Source: Candidatus Nanopelagicales bacterium (GTDB lineage: Bacteria; Actinomycetota; Actinomycetes; S36-B12; CAIYMF01). Taken from it: DNA of 50,896 nt. The notes beneath the pieces were generated by a model. The model searched no databases and had not been told where the DNA came from. It worked only from the letters and a program-made list of their open reading frames with translations. Positions 42,692 to 50,386 of the stretch are shown piece by piece; position 1 is the stretch's first letter; the number at the start of each line of letters is the position of its first letter. The translations under genes were made by a program, and so were the position numbers. The DNA is taken from assembly GCA_017882705.1 (NCBI GenBank), contig JADGOZ010000123.1, forward strand, positions 1 through 50,896. Reading direction: 5' to 3'.

Positions 42692-43203
42692 GCGGCGCCG
42701 CACCCCGGCGGGTCGCGCTCGGGCTCGGTGCCAACCTCGGCGACCGGGTCGCGGCGCTGCAGGGCGCTGTCGACACGATCGCCCCGCACCTGGCCGACCC
42801 CGCGGTGTCGTCGGTCTACGAGACGGCCCCCGTCGGCGGTCCGGAGCAGCCCGACTACGCCAACGCCGTGCTGGTGGGCGGGTTCGCCGGCGAGCCGCTC
42901 GAGCTGCTCGACCTCGCGCACGAGGCCGAGCAGGCGTGGAGCCGGACCCGGGAGGTCCACTGGGGCCCGCGGACGCTCGACGTCGACGTGCTCGTCGTGG
43001 GCGACCTGGTGAGCGACGACCCCGCCCTCACGCTGCCGCACCCGCGGGCGCGGGAGCGCGCCTTCGTGCTGGTGCCGTGGGTCGAGGTCGAACCGAGCGC
43101 GACCTTCCCGGACGGCACGCGCGTGAGTGCGCTCGCTGCCGCGCTCGACGCCGGTGACGGCGTACGCCGTCGCGGTGACGTCCGGCTGGAGCTGACCTCG
43201 TGA
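42688..43203 (+). CDS. folK: 6-hydroxymethyl-7,8-dihydropterin pyrophosphokinase
   Basis: 171 aa. Uses ATP to pyrophosphorylate the pterin for FolP. Family motifs: VALGLGANLGDRVAALQGAV, SSVYETAPVGGPEQPDYANAV, WGPRTLDVDVL and HPRARERAFVLVPWVEV. GTG 42688 overlaps the folB stop. Followed with a 4-bp overlap by a DUF3180 gene, the usual actinobacterial ending of this operon. Confidence 0.95.
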   Translation: MSGAAPRRVALGLGANLGDRVAALQGAVDTIAPHLADPAVSSVYETAPVGGPEQPDYANAVLVGGFAGEPLELLDLAHEAEQAWSRTREVHWGPRTLDVDVLVVGDLVSDDPALTLPHPRARERAFVLVPWVEVEPSATFPDGTRVSALAAALDAGDGVRRRGDVRLELTS

Positions 43204-43667
43204 CACCGACCCGGCCGCGCCTGCTCGTCGCGCTCGTCGTCATCAGCGCCGCGGTGGGCTGGGGCGTCTCGCGCCTCGTCGACGCCTACGCAGACCGCTC
43301 GCTCCCGGTGCCGTGGACCGCCGCCCTCGTGATGCTGCTGCTCGCCCTCGCGCTCGCGCTCTGGGCACGCGGGACCCGCGCGCGGCTGACCGGGCAGCCC
43401 GGCACGAAGCCGATGGACCCGATCGTCGCGGCCCGCTCGGCGGCCCTCGCCATGGCCGCCTCCCGCACGGGTGCGATCGTCGCCGGCTTCTACACCGGAG
43501 TCAGCATCGCGCTGGTCCCCGGGTGGGGCGTCGCCTCCGTGCGCGAGCGGATCATCATCTCCGTCGTGACGGTGCTGCTCGCCGGTCTCGTGGTGGCGGC
43601 GGCGCTCTGGCTCGAGCGGGTGTGCCGGGTCCCTCCCGACTCGTCCGACGACGACCCCAAGGCCTAG
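43200..43667 (+). CDS. DUF3180 membrane protein
   Basis: 155 aa, GTG start overlapping folK. Four predicted TM helices: LLVALVVISAAVGWGVSRL, PWTAALVMLLLALALALW, SRTGAIVAGFYTGVSIALV and IIISVVTVLLAGLVVAAALW. Conserved MDPIVAARSAALAMAAS and the C-terminal RVCRVPP pattern match DUF3180. Located after folK as in other actinobacteria; function unknown. Confidence 0.9.
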   Translation: MTPTRPRLLVALVVISAAVGWGVSRLVDAYADRSLPVPWTAALVMLLLALALALWARGTRARLTGQPGTKPMDPIVAARSAALAMAASRTGAIVAGFYTGVSIALVPGWGVASVRERIIISVVTVLLAGLVVAAALWLERVCRVPPDSSDDDPKA

Positions 43668-43670
43668 GGT
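43665..43670 (+). promoter_or_regulatory. -10 TAGGGT, leaderless promoter
   Basis: TAGGGT overlaps the DUF3180 stop and is 7 nt before the ATG at 43678. Confidence 0.55.
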
Positions 43671-43677
43671 CAAGGCC

Positions 43678-43965
43678 ATGAGCGAAGACACCGTGCTCGA
43701 GGACCTGCCCTACGAGGAGCTGCGCGAGCGCGCCTTCGCGATCGCGGAGGAGCGCCACGACTACGGTTTCTTCCTCGACCTCTTCACGCACACGCCGGCC
43801 ATGCACGACGCGTCGGACGAGGGCGGTTCCCTCGGCGACATCGGCGGCAGCTTCATCGAGAGCGTGCGCGCCGCGCGCCAGGTCTTCAGCGGCGAGTCCG
43901 TCGGCGACCTCGAGCCGCTGTTCCGGGCCCGCTTCGCGACCTACATCCGCGAGCACACGGCCTGA
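43678..43965 (+). CDS. Small acidic protein, unrecognised
   Basis: 95 aa, strongly acidic, no signal or TM. Two helical stretches (LPYEELRERAFAIAEERHDYGFFLDLF and SFIESVRAARQVFSGESVGDLEPLF) flank a Gly-rich turn. It ends FRARFATYIREHTA. Coding is supported by GC3 pattern and a -10 box at the expected distance. Position after DUF3180 and before a convergent kinase gene. No function assigned. Confidence 0.75.
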   Translation: MSEDTVLEDLPYEELRERAFAIAEERHDYGFFLDLFTHTPAMHDASDEGGSLGDIGGSFIESVRAARQVFSGESVGDLEPLFRARFATYIREHTA

Positions 43966-43991
43966 TCCCGGTCGGCGGGGGGAGCCGGCGG

Positions 43992-45404
43992 TCAGCGTCG
44001 GTGGCTCGGCGCCTCACGAGCCGCCGCGGTCGACGGCTGGGTCCGGAACCGTGCTGCGGCCCGCAGACCCCCCTGCGGGGACTCCTCGAGCCACACCGTG
44101 CCGCCGCCCGCGTGCGCGAGCGAGGCGACGATCGCGAGGCCCAGGCCGCTGCCCGAGCCGTCCTGGCTGCCGCGCCAGAACCGGTCGAACGCGCGGTCGC
44201 GCGACTCCGGCGCGAGACCGGGACCCTGGTCGTCGACGGTCAGGACGACTCCGGACGGCTCCGTGCGCACCGTCACGAGGATGCGGCTGCCCTCAGGGAC
44301 GACCTCGAGCGCGTTGTCGACGTAGTTGTCGACGATCTGCTCGACGGCGCCGGGCACGGCGAGCGCCACCGCCATCCCCCGTCCCATCAGCTCGATGCTG
44401 ACGTCGCGCTCGCCCGCGAGGGCCTGCCAGTCCTCGATGCGCTCGGCGGCCACGGCGCTGACGTCGACCGGCACGGTCTCGTGGTCCTGGTTGTCCGCCC
44501 GGGCCAGGACCAGCAGGCCGTCGATGAGCCGCTGGAGGCGGTCGATCTCGTCGCGTGCCGCATCGACCTGGTCCATCGCGGGCTCGTCGACGTCCATGAG
44601 GTCGGCGGCGCGATCGAGGCGCAGCCGGAGCGCCGTGAGCGGAGTGCGGAGCTGGTGGGAGGCGTCGCCCGCGAAGCCGCGCTGCGACTCGACCACCGCC
44701 TGCACACGGTCGGCCATCGTGTTGAAGGACTCGGCGAGCTCCTCGATCTCGCCGCCGCCGCTCACGTCGGCGCGCGCGTCCATGTCGCCCTCGGCGATCT
44801 TCTCGGCCGCGTCGCGCAGCCTCCGGATGCGACGGGTGATCGTGGAGGCCAGGAAGAAGGCGATGACGGCCGCGCTCATCAGCGTGATCAACGCCGCGAT
44901 GCCCAGGCCGCGCACCCGGCCGTTGACCGTGGCGTCGACCTCGCTCTGCGGGAAGGTGAGCCGGACGGCACCGAGGATCTTGTCCCCGGCGCGGACGGGG
45001 ACCGCGACGTAGATGAGGTCCTCACCGAGCTTCTGCGACGGGCGCGTTCCCGAGACCGCGGTCGCGTCGAGGGCCGCCTTGATCTCCGGGCGGTTGTTGT
45101 AGTCCTCGCCGTCACGCCCCTCCGACGACGCGATCGCGATGCCCTGCTTGTCCACCACGACGACGCGGGCACCGTTCTTCTTGGAGTAGTCGTCGACGAC
45201 CTTCTCGAGCGAGGCCTGCGGCGTCGGTGCGGGCACCGCGAGCGCGGCGACCGAGAAGCCGGCGATCGTGAAGGCGTCGCGCTGCAGCGCGGTGATGATG
45301 CTGTTGCGCTCGACGGTCCGCAGGTAGGACGCGAGCGGGATGTTCTGCACGAGGAGGACCAGCGCGGTGAAGCCGACGAGCACCGCTGCCAGTCGCCACC
45401 TCAT
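43992..45404 (-). CDS. Sensor histidine kinase with Cache-like domain
   Basis: 470 aa. TM1 (about 5-25), extracytoplasmic PAS/Cache-like sensor (about 30-155, with VVVVDKQGIAIASSEG and IYVAVPVRAGDKILGAV), TM2 (about 170-190), HAMP (TITRRIRRLRDAAEKIAEGDM), then H-box GDASHQLRTPLTALRLRLD and HATPase (NYVDNALEVV, DQGPGL, FDRFWRG, GSGLGLAI). Likely senses a small extracellular ligand. Begins 7 bp after the response-regulator gene, on the same strand, forming a two-gene operon. Confidence 0.94.
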   Translation of the reverse strand: MRWRLAAVLVGFTALVLLVQNIPLASYLRTVERNSIITALQRDAFTIAGFSVAALAVPAPTPQASLEKVVDDYSKKNGARVVVVDKQGIAIASSEGRDGEDYNNRPEIKAALDATAVSGTRPSQKLGEDLIYVAVPVRAGDKILGAVRLTFPQSEVDATVNGRVRGLGIAALITLMSAAVIAFFLASTITRRIRRLRDAAEKIAEGDMDARADVSGGGEIEELAESFNTMADRVQAVVESQRGFAGDASHQLRTPLTALRLRLDRAADLMDVDEPAMDQVDAARDEIDRLQRLIDGLLVLARADNQDHETVPVDVSAVAAERIEDWQALAGERDVSIELMGRGMAVALAVPGAVEQIVDNYVDNALEVVPEGSRILVTVRTEPSGVVLTVDDQGPGLAPESRDRAFDRFWRGSQDGSGSGLGLAIVASLAHAGGGTVWLEESPQGGLRAAARFRTQPSTAAAREAPSHRR

Positions 45405-45411
45405 GGACGTC

Positions 45412-46095
45412 TCACGGCGAGCCGAGCCGGAACCCGACTCCGCGCACGGCCTCGATCCACGCCGCGTCGCCGAGCTTCTTGCGGATCGCGGCCACGTGCG
45501 CGTCGACCGTCTTCGTCGCGCCGTACCAGTGGCCCTCCCAGACGTGCTCGAGGATCTCGGTGCGCCGGCGCACTGCGCCCGGGTCCTCCGCGAGGTAGGC
45601 GAGGACGTCGAACTCCTTCGCCGTGAGCGCGATCTCCTCGCCGTCGAGGTGCACCCGCTGGGCCCGACGGTCGATCGCGAGGCGGCCGATCTCCTGCACG
45701 GCTGCCGTCGCCGGGGCGGAGGTGGTCGCGGGCGCCTGGGTGCGCCGCATGACGGCCCGGATGCGCGCGGCGAGCTCGCGCATGCCGAACGGCTTCACGA
45801 GGTAGTCGTCCGCGCCGAGCTCCAGCGCGATGACGCGGTCGGTCTCGTCGCCACGGGCGCTGACGACGATGATCGGGATGTCGGTCGTGGCCCTGATCCG
45901 GCGGCAGACCTCCTGTCCGTCCATGTCGGGGAGCCCGAGGTCGAGCAGGATGACCTCGGGCGGGACGGGGGAGGCGACAGCAGCGAGCGCGGAGGCGCCC
46001 GAGCCGACGTGGTCCACCGAGAACCCCAGGGCCGTCAGTCCGTCGAGGGAGGACGCCGCGACCGCGGCGTCGTCCTCGACCAGCAGGATGTGCAC
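45412..46095 (-). CDS. OmpR/PhoB-family response regulator
   Basis: 227 aa from GTG 46095. Receiver domain with acidic pocket EDD (7-9), phosphoacceptor D52 (VILLDLGLPDMDG) and Lys near 104 (DDYLVKPFGM). C-terminal winged helix with LTAKEFDVLAYLAEDPG and KTVDAHVAAIRKKLGD. The longer upstream frame is antisense to the divergent gene, so the GTG is chosen. A CACAAT -10 on the minus strand (plus 46102-46107) is 6 nt away, implying a leaderless transcript. Pairs with the kinase downstream. Confidence 0.95.
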   Translation of the reverse strand: MHILLVEDDAAVAASSLDGLTALGFSVDHVGSGASALAAVASPVPPEVILLDLGLPDMDGQEVCRRIRATTDIPIIVVSARGDETDRVIALELGADDYLVKPFGMRELAARIRAVMRRTQAPATTSAPATAAVQEIGRLAIDRRAQRVHLDGEEIALTAKEFDVLAYLAEDPGAVRRRTEILEHVWEGHWYGATKTVDAHVAAIRKKLGDAAWIEAVRGVGFRLGSP

Positions 46096-46101
46096 ACGGC
46101 C

Positions 46102-46107
46102 ATTGTG
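46102..46107 (-). promoter_or_regulatory. -10 CACAAT, leaderless promoter of regulator gene
   Basis: CACAAT on the minus strand, then 6 nt, then GTG 46095; identical geometry to the promoter at 27353. Confidence 0.55.
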
Positions 46108-46215
46108 GCGGTCCCCGGTCTGCATCGAGCGCACCGGGCGCCTGACGGACGATCCCCCGGTGGATCTTCGACGTTCCTTGGACGTCCTGGGTGGAGGTCT
46201 GCGACAGGCTCCACG

Positions 46216-46221
46216 TACCGT
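46216..46221 (+). promoter_or_regulatory. Putative -10 TACCGT
   Basis: TACCGT, 19 nt before the ATG at 46241 with SD AGGAGG at 46231-46236. Divergent to the two-component operon. Confidence 0.5.
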
Positions 46222-46240
46222 GGCGGGGACAGGAGGCCCG

Positions 46241-46738
46241 ATGAACCGCAACGGTGGCGTGATCGCGCTCACTGTCGTCGGCGTGCTCGTGGCCGGCGGC
46301 ACAGCGGCTGCCGTCAACACCGTCATCCTGCACGGCAGCACCACGGCGCCGGTCGGGTCGGCCGAGCAGCTCCTCGCCTCCGGGCTGTCCCCGCTCGACC
46401 CGAGCACCAGCCCGCCGACCCCGACGGCCACGCCCTCCGACACGGTCACCGCCAGCGGGGAATCGGACTCGGACCCGTCGACCGCCGCGCCTGGGTCGAG
46501 CGTGTCGCGGGCGACCGCGGTCTCCGCGACCGCGGTCTCCGCGGCCGCGGCGGCGTCGCCCCGGGCCAGCCGGACCACCACCCGGCGGGCCACGATCGCG
46601 CGGGCGAGCTCGCCACGTCCGAGCCCCACGGAGAACCACGACGGCTCCCACGACGGCAACGGCAGGTCGCCGAGCGCGTCCCCGAGCTGGTCGGCACCCT
46701 CCTCGTCCGGATCGGGCGGAAACCGCTCCGACGACTGA
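46241..46738 (+). CDS. Exported Ser/Pro/Thr-rich protein divergent from two-component system
   Basis: 165 aa from ATG 46241 (SD AGGAGG, 4 nt). One N-terminal hydrophobic segment (about 6-29, GGVIALTVVGVLVAGGTAAAV) could be a signal peptide or anchor. The rest is low complexity: Pro/Thr/Ser spacer, an Ala-Val repeat from a 15-bp tandem DNA repeat (ATAVSATAVSAAAAA), then Arg/Thr/Ser-rich, and a polar tail with HDGSHDGNG. No domain recognised. The divergent regulator may control it. The C-terminal half could be affected by a frame problem. Confidence 0.6.
   Translation: MNRNGGVIALTVVGVLVAGGTAAAVNTVILHGSTTAPVGSAEQLLASGLSPLDPSTSPPTPTATPSDTVTASGESDSDPSTAAPGSSVSRATAVSATAVSAAAAASPRASRTTTRRATIARASSPRPSPTENHDGSHDGNGRSPSASPSWSAPSSSGSGGNRSDD
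46512..46541 (+). repeat. 15-bp tandem repeat (two copies)
   Basis: GCGACCGCGGTCTCC is repeated twice in tandem, followed by a degenerate partial copy, inside the exported protein gene; it encodes an ATAVS repeat. Confidence 0.6.
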
Positions 46739-46774
46739 GCCTCGCGGCGCTCACCCGTTCGGCCCAACGGGCCG

Positions 46775-46780
46775 TACGCT
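46775..46780 (+). promoter_or_regulatory. -10 TACGCT, leaderless promoter
   Basis: TACGCT, 6 nt, then ATG 46787. Confidence 0.5.
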
Positions 46781-46786
46781 GACGGC

Positions 46787-47413
46787 ATGGCTCGACGTAG
46801 ATCCGCGCGGCACTCCCGGCCCACCGGCCGCGGCGCGATGGCGGCGGCCTACACCAACCTCGAGGTCGACGTCGCGCGGCTGCGCTCTGCCGGCTACTCC
46901 GACCACCTCGAGCTGATCCGGCTCACCGCCCTCGTCGACGGGCTCCTCGGTCAGGTCACCCGGCTCAGCGCCGAGCTCGCCGAGATGCGCCGCGAGCTGC
47001 ACGCGGCCCGCACCGCGCCCGCACCCGTCGACCCGCGCGTGGAGCTGCTCGCAGGTCAGGTGTCCGAGCTGCGCGCCACCGTCGCGACGCAGCAGGCGAT
47101 GCTCGCCGACCTGACCCGTCGCGTGCTCGACCTGCTCACCCACCTCGAGGCCCAGGCCTCGGCAGCCGTCGCCGCCTCGGCCGCGCGCCAGGAGCCCGCT
47201 GCGCCCGTGCCACCGACGTACGCCGAGCCACCCGCCACGCCGCCTGCTCCGGCGCCCGTCGCCCCCGCTCCGTCTCCGGCTCCGCAGGTGGACCTCGCGA
47301 CCCCGCGGCCCGATGCTGCGGCGACCGGCCGCCACGTGTCGCAGGCCGACGACGCGCTCGACGACGAGACGGTCCTGCGCCTTCGGCTCATCCGCGAGTC
47401 CTTCGGTCGCTGA
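46787..47413 (+). CDS. Coiled-coil protein with Pro/Ala-rich linker
   Basis: 208 aa. Basic N-terminus (MARRRSARHSRPTGRG), a helical segment AAYTNLEVDVARLRSAGYSDHLELIRLTALVDGLL, a heptad-rich coiled coil (about 50-120, VTRLSAELAEMRRELHAAR, LRATVATQQAMLADLTRRVL), a Pro/Ala-rich linker (about 135-170) and a short C-terminal helix DDETVLRLRLIRESFGR. No enzyme motif. Probably a cytoplasmic scaffold or oligomerisation protein; function unknown. Confidence 0.75.
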   Translation: MARRRSARHSRPTGRGAMAAAYTNLEVDVARLRSAGYSDHLELIRLTALVDGLLGQVTRLSAELAEMRRELHAARTAPAPVDPRVELLAGQVSELRATVATQQAMLADLTRRVLDLLTHLEAQASAAVAASAARQEPAAPVPPTYAEPPATPPAPAPVAPAPSPAPQVDLATPRPDAAATGRHVSQADDALDDETVLRLRLIRESFGR

Positions 47414-47430
47414 CCGGCCGCGCGCGCCGG

Positions 47431-47928
47431 TCAGGTCGTCGGCGCGCCTGCGTCGGAGAGGTCGAGCTCGAGGACGATCTCGCCGTCGCGCACCTCGCCG
47501 GTCCGGCGGAACCCGTGACGCAGGTAGAAGCCCAGCGGTGAGTGCGCGCCGGGCACGGCCGAGGTGAGCAGCACGCGGGCGTCCGGGTGCGACCGGACCT
47601 GCGTCACGGCGAGAGCGAGGGCGGCTGCGCCGTAGCCGCGGCCCTGGTGGTGCTCGTCGATCAGGATGCGCCAGAGGAAGTACGGGCCGAGGTAGTCGGG
47701 GTGCTCGACGGTGATGCCGTCGCTGAGCATGAGGAAGCCGACGGGCTCGTCGTCGGCATAGACCGCGCGGAACCATGGTGCGGCGTCGGGTGTCTCGGCT
47801 GCTTCGACGAGGGACTCGGCGACCCCGGCGACGTAGTCGTCCTGCTCCGCGCTCACGGTTAGGGCCTCGACCGCGGCGCGGTCGACCTCCGTGATCTCGC
47901 GCAGCGCGACGACGGGCGAATGGGTCAC
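47431..47928 (-). CDS. GNAT-family N-acetyltransferase
   Basis: 165 aa from GTG 47928, overlapping the upstream stop. Acetyl-CoA signature DEHHQGRGYGAAALALAV (motif A, R/Q-x-x-G-x-G/A), a preceding beta strand FLWRILID and a C-terminal PLGFYLRHGFRRTGEV typical of GNATs. The N-terminal LREITEVDRAAVEALTV also fits. Acetylates an amine substrate, unknown (aminoglycoside- or spermidine-type possible). Cotranscribed with the MmcQ/YjbR gene. Confidence 0.93.
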   Translation of the reverse strand: MTHSPVVALREITEVDRAAVEALTVSAEQDDYVAGVAESLVEAAETPDAAPWFRAVYADDEPVGFLMLSDGITVEHPDYLGPYFLWRILIDEHHQGRGYGAAALALAVTQVRSHPDARVLLTSAVPGAHSPLGFYLRHGFRRTGEVRDGEIVLELDLSDAGAPTT

Positions 47929-48281
47929 GCGCCCATGGTGTCCGCTCCACCGCGCATGTGCCAGGCGTCGGTCACCAGCTCGCCGAGACGGTGGTCGTCG
48001 ACCTGTTCCAGCCGCAGCATGACGAACGGCCAGCCGTCGTAGGACGGCGTCGTGAAGAAGACCTCGGCCTCGCCGAGGAGCAGGGCCTGCTTCTCGGCCT
48101 CGTCGCCGACGAAGAGGACCGCGACGTCGGTGCGGATGACACGCCGCCGGCCGGGCACGCGTTCGGGGTAGGACCAGACGAAGCCCTTGCCGCCCACGCG
48201 GAAGTCGAAGCCGTCGCTCTCGATCTCCTCGACTCCGGGCAGAGACAGTGCGATCCGCCGGACGTCGTCCGCGTCAGCCAT
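47925..48281 (-). CDS. MmcQ/YjbR-family DNA-binding-like protein
   Basis: 118 aa. Start at ATG 48281, SD GAGGAGAGG-like on the minus strand. Matches MmcQ/YjbR: MADADDVRRIALSLPGVEEIESDGFDFRVGGKGFVW, VLFVGDEAEKQALLLGEAEVFFTTPSYDGWPFVMLRL and DAWHMRG. The family has a double-wing fold suggested to bind DNA; no established function. A TAGCCT -10 on the minus strand is near 48313-48318. First gene of a two-gene operon. Confidence 0.9.
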   Translation of the reverse strand: MADADDVRRIALSLPGVEEIESDGFDFRVGGKGFVWSYPERVPGRRRVIRTDVAVLFVGDEAEKQALLLGEAEVFFTTPSYDGWPFVMLRLEQVDDHRLGELVTDAWHMRGGADTMGA

Positions 48282-48398
48282 CGCCGCCTCTCCTCGCCGC
48301 TCGGGGAGGTCCAGGCTAGAGGCCGCTGCCGACGTGCGGTCCGGCCCGCGAACTCGTCGCCTCGACGAGCGAACCTGGGAGCGGGCATCGGCGTTGAG

Positions 48399-48404
48399 TA
48401 GGTT
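48399..48404 (+). promoter_or_regulatory. Putative -10 TAGGTT for the SigE-family gene
   Basis: TAGGTT, 26 nt before the GTG at 48431. ECF sigma factors are often autoregulated; no clear GAAC -35 motif is seen, so the recognising factor is unknown. Confidence 0.4.
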
Positions 48405-48430
48405 GTGAGCACATCGGGGGTGCAGGCGTC

Positions 48431-48934
48431 GTGACGGACGGGTCGTTCGAGCGCTTCGTGCAGGAGCACCACCCATCCCTGTTCCGCACGGCGCTGCTCA
48501 TGACCGGGGACTCCGACACGGCGCAGGATCTCGTGCAGACGGCGCTGGCCCGGGTCTACGCCCGGTGGTCGCGGATCCGAGACGAGGAGCCGGCGGCGTA
48601 CGCGCGGCGCATCGTGGTCAACGCGCACCGCGACGGGTGGCGCCGCAACCGCGGTCGCGAGCACCTCGTGCCCGAGACCCCCGAACCTGTGGCGGCTCCC
48701 GATGCGACCGGCCGGATCGTCGAACGCGACTCGGTCGTCCGAGCGCTGCGTGCCCTGACCGCGCGCGAGCGCCGGGTCGTGGTCCTGCGGTTCGTCTACG
48801 ACCTGTCCGAGGCCGGGACCGCCGCCGAGCTGGGCATGCGCGTCGGCACCGTGAAGAGCACCACCCATCGGGCGATCGGCAAGCTGCGCGCCAGCGCCGA
48901 CCTCACCGCCGCCTTCAGCGAGGAGACGCGATGA
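48431..48934 (+). CDS. SigE-family ECF RNA polymerase sigma factor
   Basis: 167 aa. Region 2 with LFRTALLMTGDSDTAQDLVQTALARVYARW (core binding and -10 recognition) and region 4 with LTARERRVVVLRFVYDLSEAGTAAELGMRVGTVKSTTHRAIGKL (HTH). The ARRIVVNAHRDGWRRNR link is typical of the actinobacterial 'SigE family' (SigE/SigM type). Directs transcription of an unknown regulon. Its stop overlaps the start of a membrane partner gene (ATGA at 48931), the usual sigma/anti-sigma layout. Confidence 0.94.
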   Translation: MTDGSFERFVQEHHPSLFRTALLMTGDSDTAQDLVQTALARVYARWSRIRDEEPAAYARRIVVNAHRDGWRRNRGREHLVPETPEPVAAPDATGRIVERDSVVRALRALTARERRVVVLRFVYDLSEAGTAAELGMRVGTVKSTTHRAIGKLRASADLTAAFSEETR

Positions 48935-49629
48935 CCGACGTCGACCGCGACACCGACCGCGACACCGACCGCGTACGCGCGCTGCTCACCGGTTTCGACC
49001 CGGGTCAGGTTCCTGCGCCTGACGTCGCGCGCATCGTCGCGCTCGGCGAGCGGGGTGCCCGCTGGCGCGTCGTGGACCGAGCGCTCGCCGTGGCAGCCGT
49101 CGCGGCCGTGGTGGTCGCCGGTGTCCTCCTGGTCGTGCACCGCGTGTCGCCCGCACCCGGCCCGGTGAGTCCTTCGCCGTCGCCGACGGCGAAGGCCGGC
49201 TACGCCGTGCAGTTCCGCCCGGTGCTGACCGAGGCTCCCGTCGGAGCCACTCCGTGCCCGACGGAGCCGGTCCAGAGTCCGGCCGCGCAACCCGCCACGG
49301 CCTGCTCGGCGGACGCGGCGCTCGTCTACACCCTCGGACCGGCCGCGGTGTCGGGTGACGCGATCGCGACCCTGCGGCCGGAGGCCAGCGCTGGCGGGGG
49401 GTTCGAGGTGGTCGTGGACTTGACGCCGACCGGGTCGACGGCGTTCGCGACGCTGACGACGCAGCTCGCGACCCAGCAGGCGCCGCAGAACCAGCTCTCG
49501 ATCTACGCGCGGGGCCGGGTGCTGTCGTCGCCCTACGTCGCGAGCCCGATCCTCGGTGGCGTCGCGCAGATCGGTGGCTTCCCGACGCTGGCCGCGGCCC
49601 AGGACTTCATCACCGCCGTGAGCCCCTGA
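48931..49629 (+). CDS. Membrane protein with SecDF P1-head-like domain, probable sigma partner
   Basis: 232 aa. An Asp/Arg/Thr repeat at the N-terminus (TDVDRDTDRDTDRV) precedes a short cytoplasmic helix, one TM (about 50-69, LAVAAVAAVVVAGVLLVVH) and an extracytoplasmic domain. The latter, from about residue 90, resembles the SecD P1 head (LVYTLGPAAVSGDAIATLRPEAS ... GGFEVVVDLTPTGSTAFATLTTQLATQ, IYARGRVLSSPYVASPILGG). Overlap with the sigma gene suggests it acts as its membrane anti-sigma factor, but no zinc motif (HxxxCxxC) is present. Function inferred from position. Confidence 0.85.
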   Translation: MTDVDRDTDRDTDRVRALLTGFDPGQVPAPDVARIVALGERGARWRVVDRALAVAAVAAVVVAGVLLVVHRVSPAPGPVSPSPSPTAKAGYAVQFRPVLTEAPVGATPCPTEPVQSPAAQPATACSADAALVYTLGPAAVSGDAIATLRPEASAGGGFEVVVDLTPTGSTAFATLTTQLATQQAPQNQLSIYARGRVLSSPYVASPILGGVAQIGGFPTLAAAQDFITAVSP

Positions 49630-49815
49630 CCCTCGTCCGAACCAGGCGCCGACGCCAACGACGCCGCGACGATCTCCCGGACTTCGCCGAGGTCGTCGGG
49701 GCCATAGGGGAGCCCGGACCCCTCGACGCCTCCGGCTACGAGATGACTCACGGGAGGTCGGACTGCCCCTGCGTCCAGATGTCGGAACGCTCCGTGCGCC
49801 GCGTCGGCGTCGCAC

Positions 49816-49821
49816 TACCGT
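49816..49821 (+). promoter_or_regulatory. -10 TACCGT, leaderless promoter
   Basis: TACCGT, 7 nt, then ATG 49829. Confidence 0.55.
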
Positions 49822-49828
49822 CGGGTTC

Positions 49829-50386
49829 ATGGGAAGGGTTCACGAGACGATCAACGACCGGCTGAGGGACTTCATCGAGGCCCAGCACGTCTTCTTCGTG
49901 GGTACCGCGCCCCTCGAGGCTGACGGCCACATCAACCTCTCGCCCAAGGGGCATCGCGACACCTTCGCCGTGCTCGACGAGCGCACTGTCGCCTACCTCG
50001 ACCTCACGGGCAGCGGCGCGGAGGCGCTGGCGCACCTGCGCCAGAACGGTCGCATCGTCGTCATGTTCTGCGCGTTCGAGGGACCGCCGAACATCGTGCG
50101 GCTGCACGGGCGCGGCACGGTGCACACCCCTGACGACGAGAGCTGGAGCTCGCTCGTCGCGCACTTCCCGCCCCGCCCCGGCGTCCGCGCCGTCGTCACG
50201 GTCGACGTCACGCGCGTCAGCGACTCGTGCGGGTTCGCCGTACCGCTGTACGACCACCTCGGCGACCGCGACCTGCTCGAGTCGTGGGCCTCGCGCAAGA
50301 GCGACGACGAGCTCTCGGCGTACCGCGCGACGAAGAACGCGACGAGCATCGACGGTCTGCCCGCCCTGTCGTCGTCGGGCTCCTGA
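49829..50386 (+). CDS. Pyridoxamine 5'-phosphate oxidase-like flavoprotein
   Basis: 185 aa, split-barrel fold. Family motifs: FIEAQHVFFVGTAPLEADGHINLSPKGHRDTFAVLD, VAYLDLTGSGAEALAHLRQNGRIVVMFCAFEGPPNIVRLHGRG and VTVDVTRVSDSCGFAVPLYD. The DLTGSG segment fits a phosphate-binding role. Probably binds FMN or F420; the reaction is unknown and it is not a canonical PdxH. Leaderless start. It lies between intergenic regions of no clear coding content. Confidence 0.9.
   Translation: MGRVHETINDRLRDFIEAQHVFFVGTAPLEADGHINLSPKGHRDTFAVLDERTVAYLDLTGSGAEALAHLRQNGRIVVMFCAFEGPPNIVRLHGRGTVHTPDDESWSSLVAHFPPRPGVRAVVTVDVTRVSDSCGFAVPLYDHLGDRDLLESWASRKSDDELSAYRATKNATSIDGLPALSSSGS

Noticed and set aside
45830..46240. 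Extension of the exported protein gene upstream of ATG 46241
   Set aside because: This part is antisense to the receiver domain of the regulator gene; a strong SD and -10 box support the later ATG.
49533..49751. Minus-strand 72-codon ORF overlapping the SecD-head-like gene end
   Set aside because: About half of it overlaps the confidently called plus-strand gene; no SD and no homology recognised. A small gene remnant at 49630-49750 cannot be excluded.
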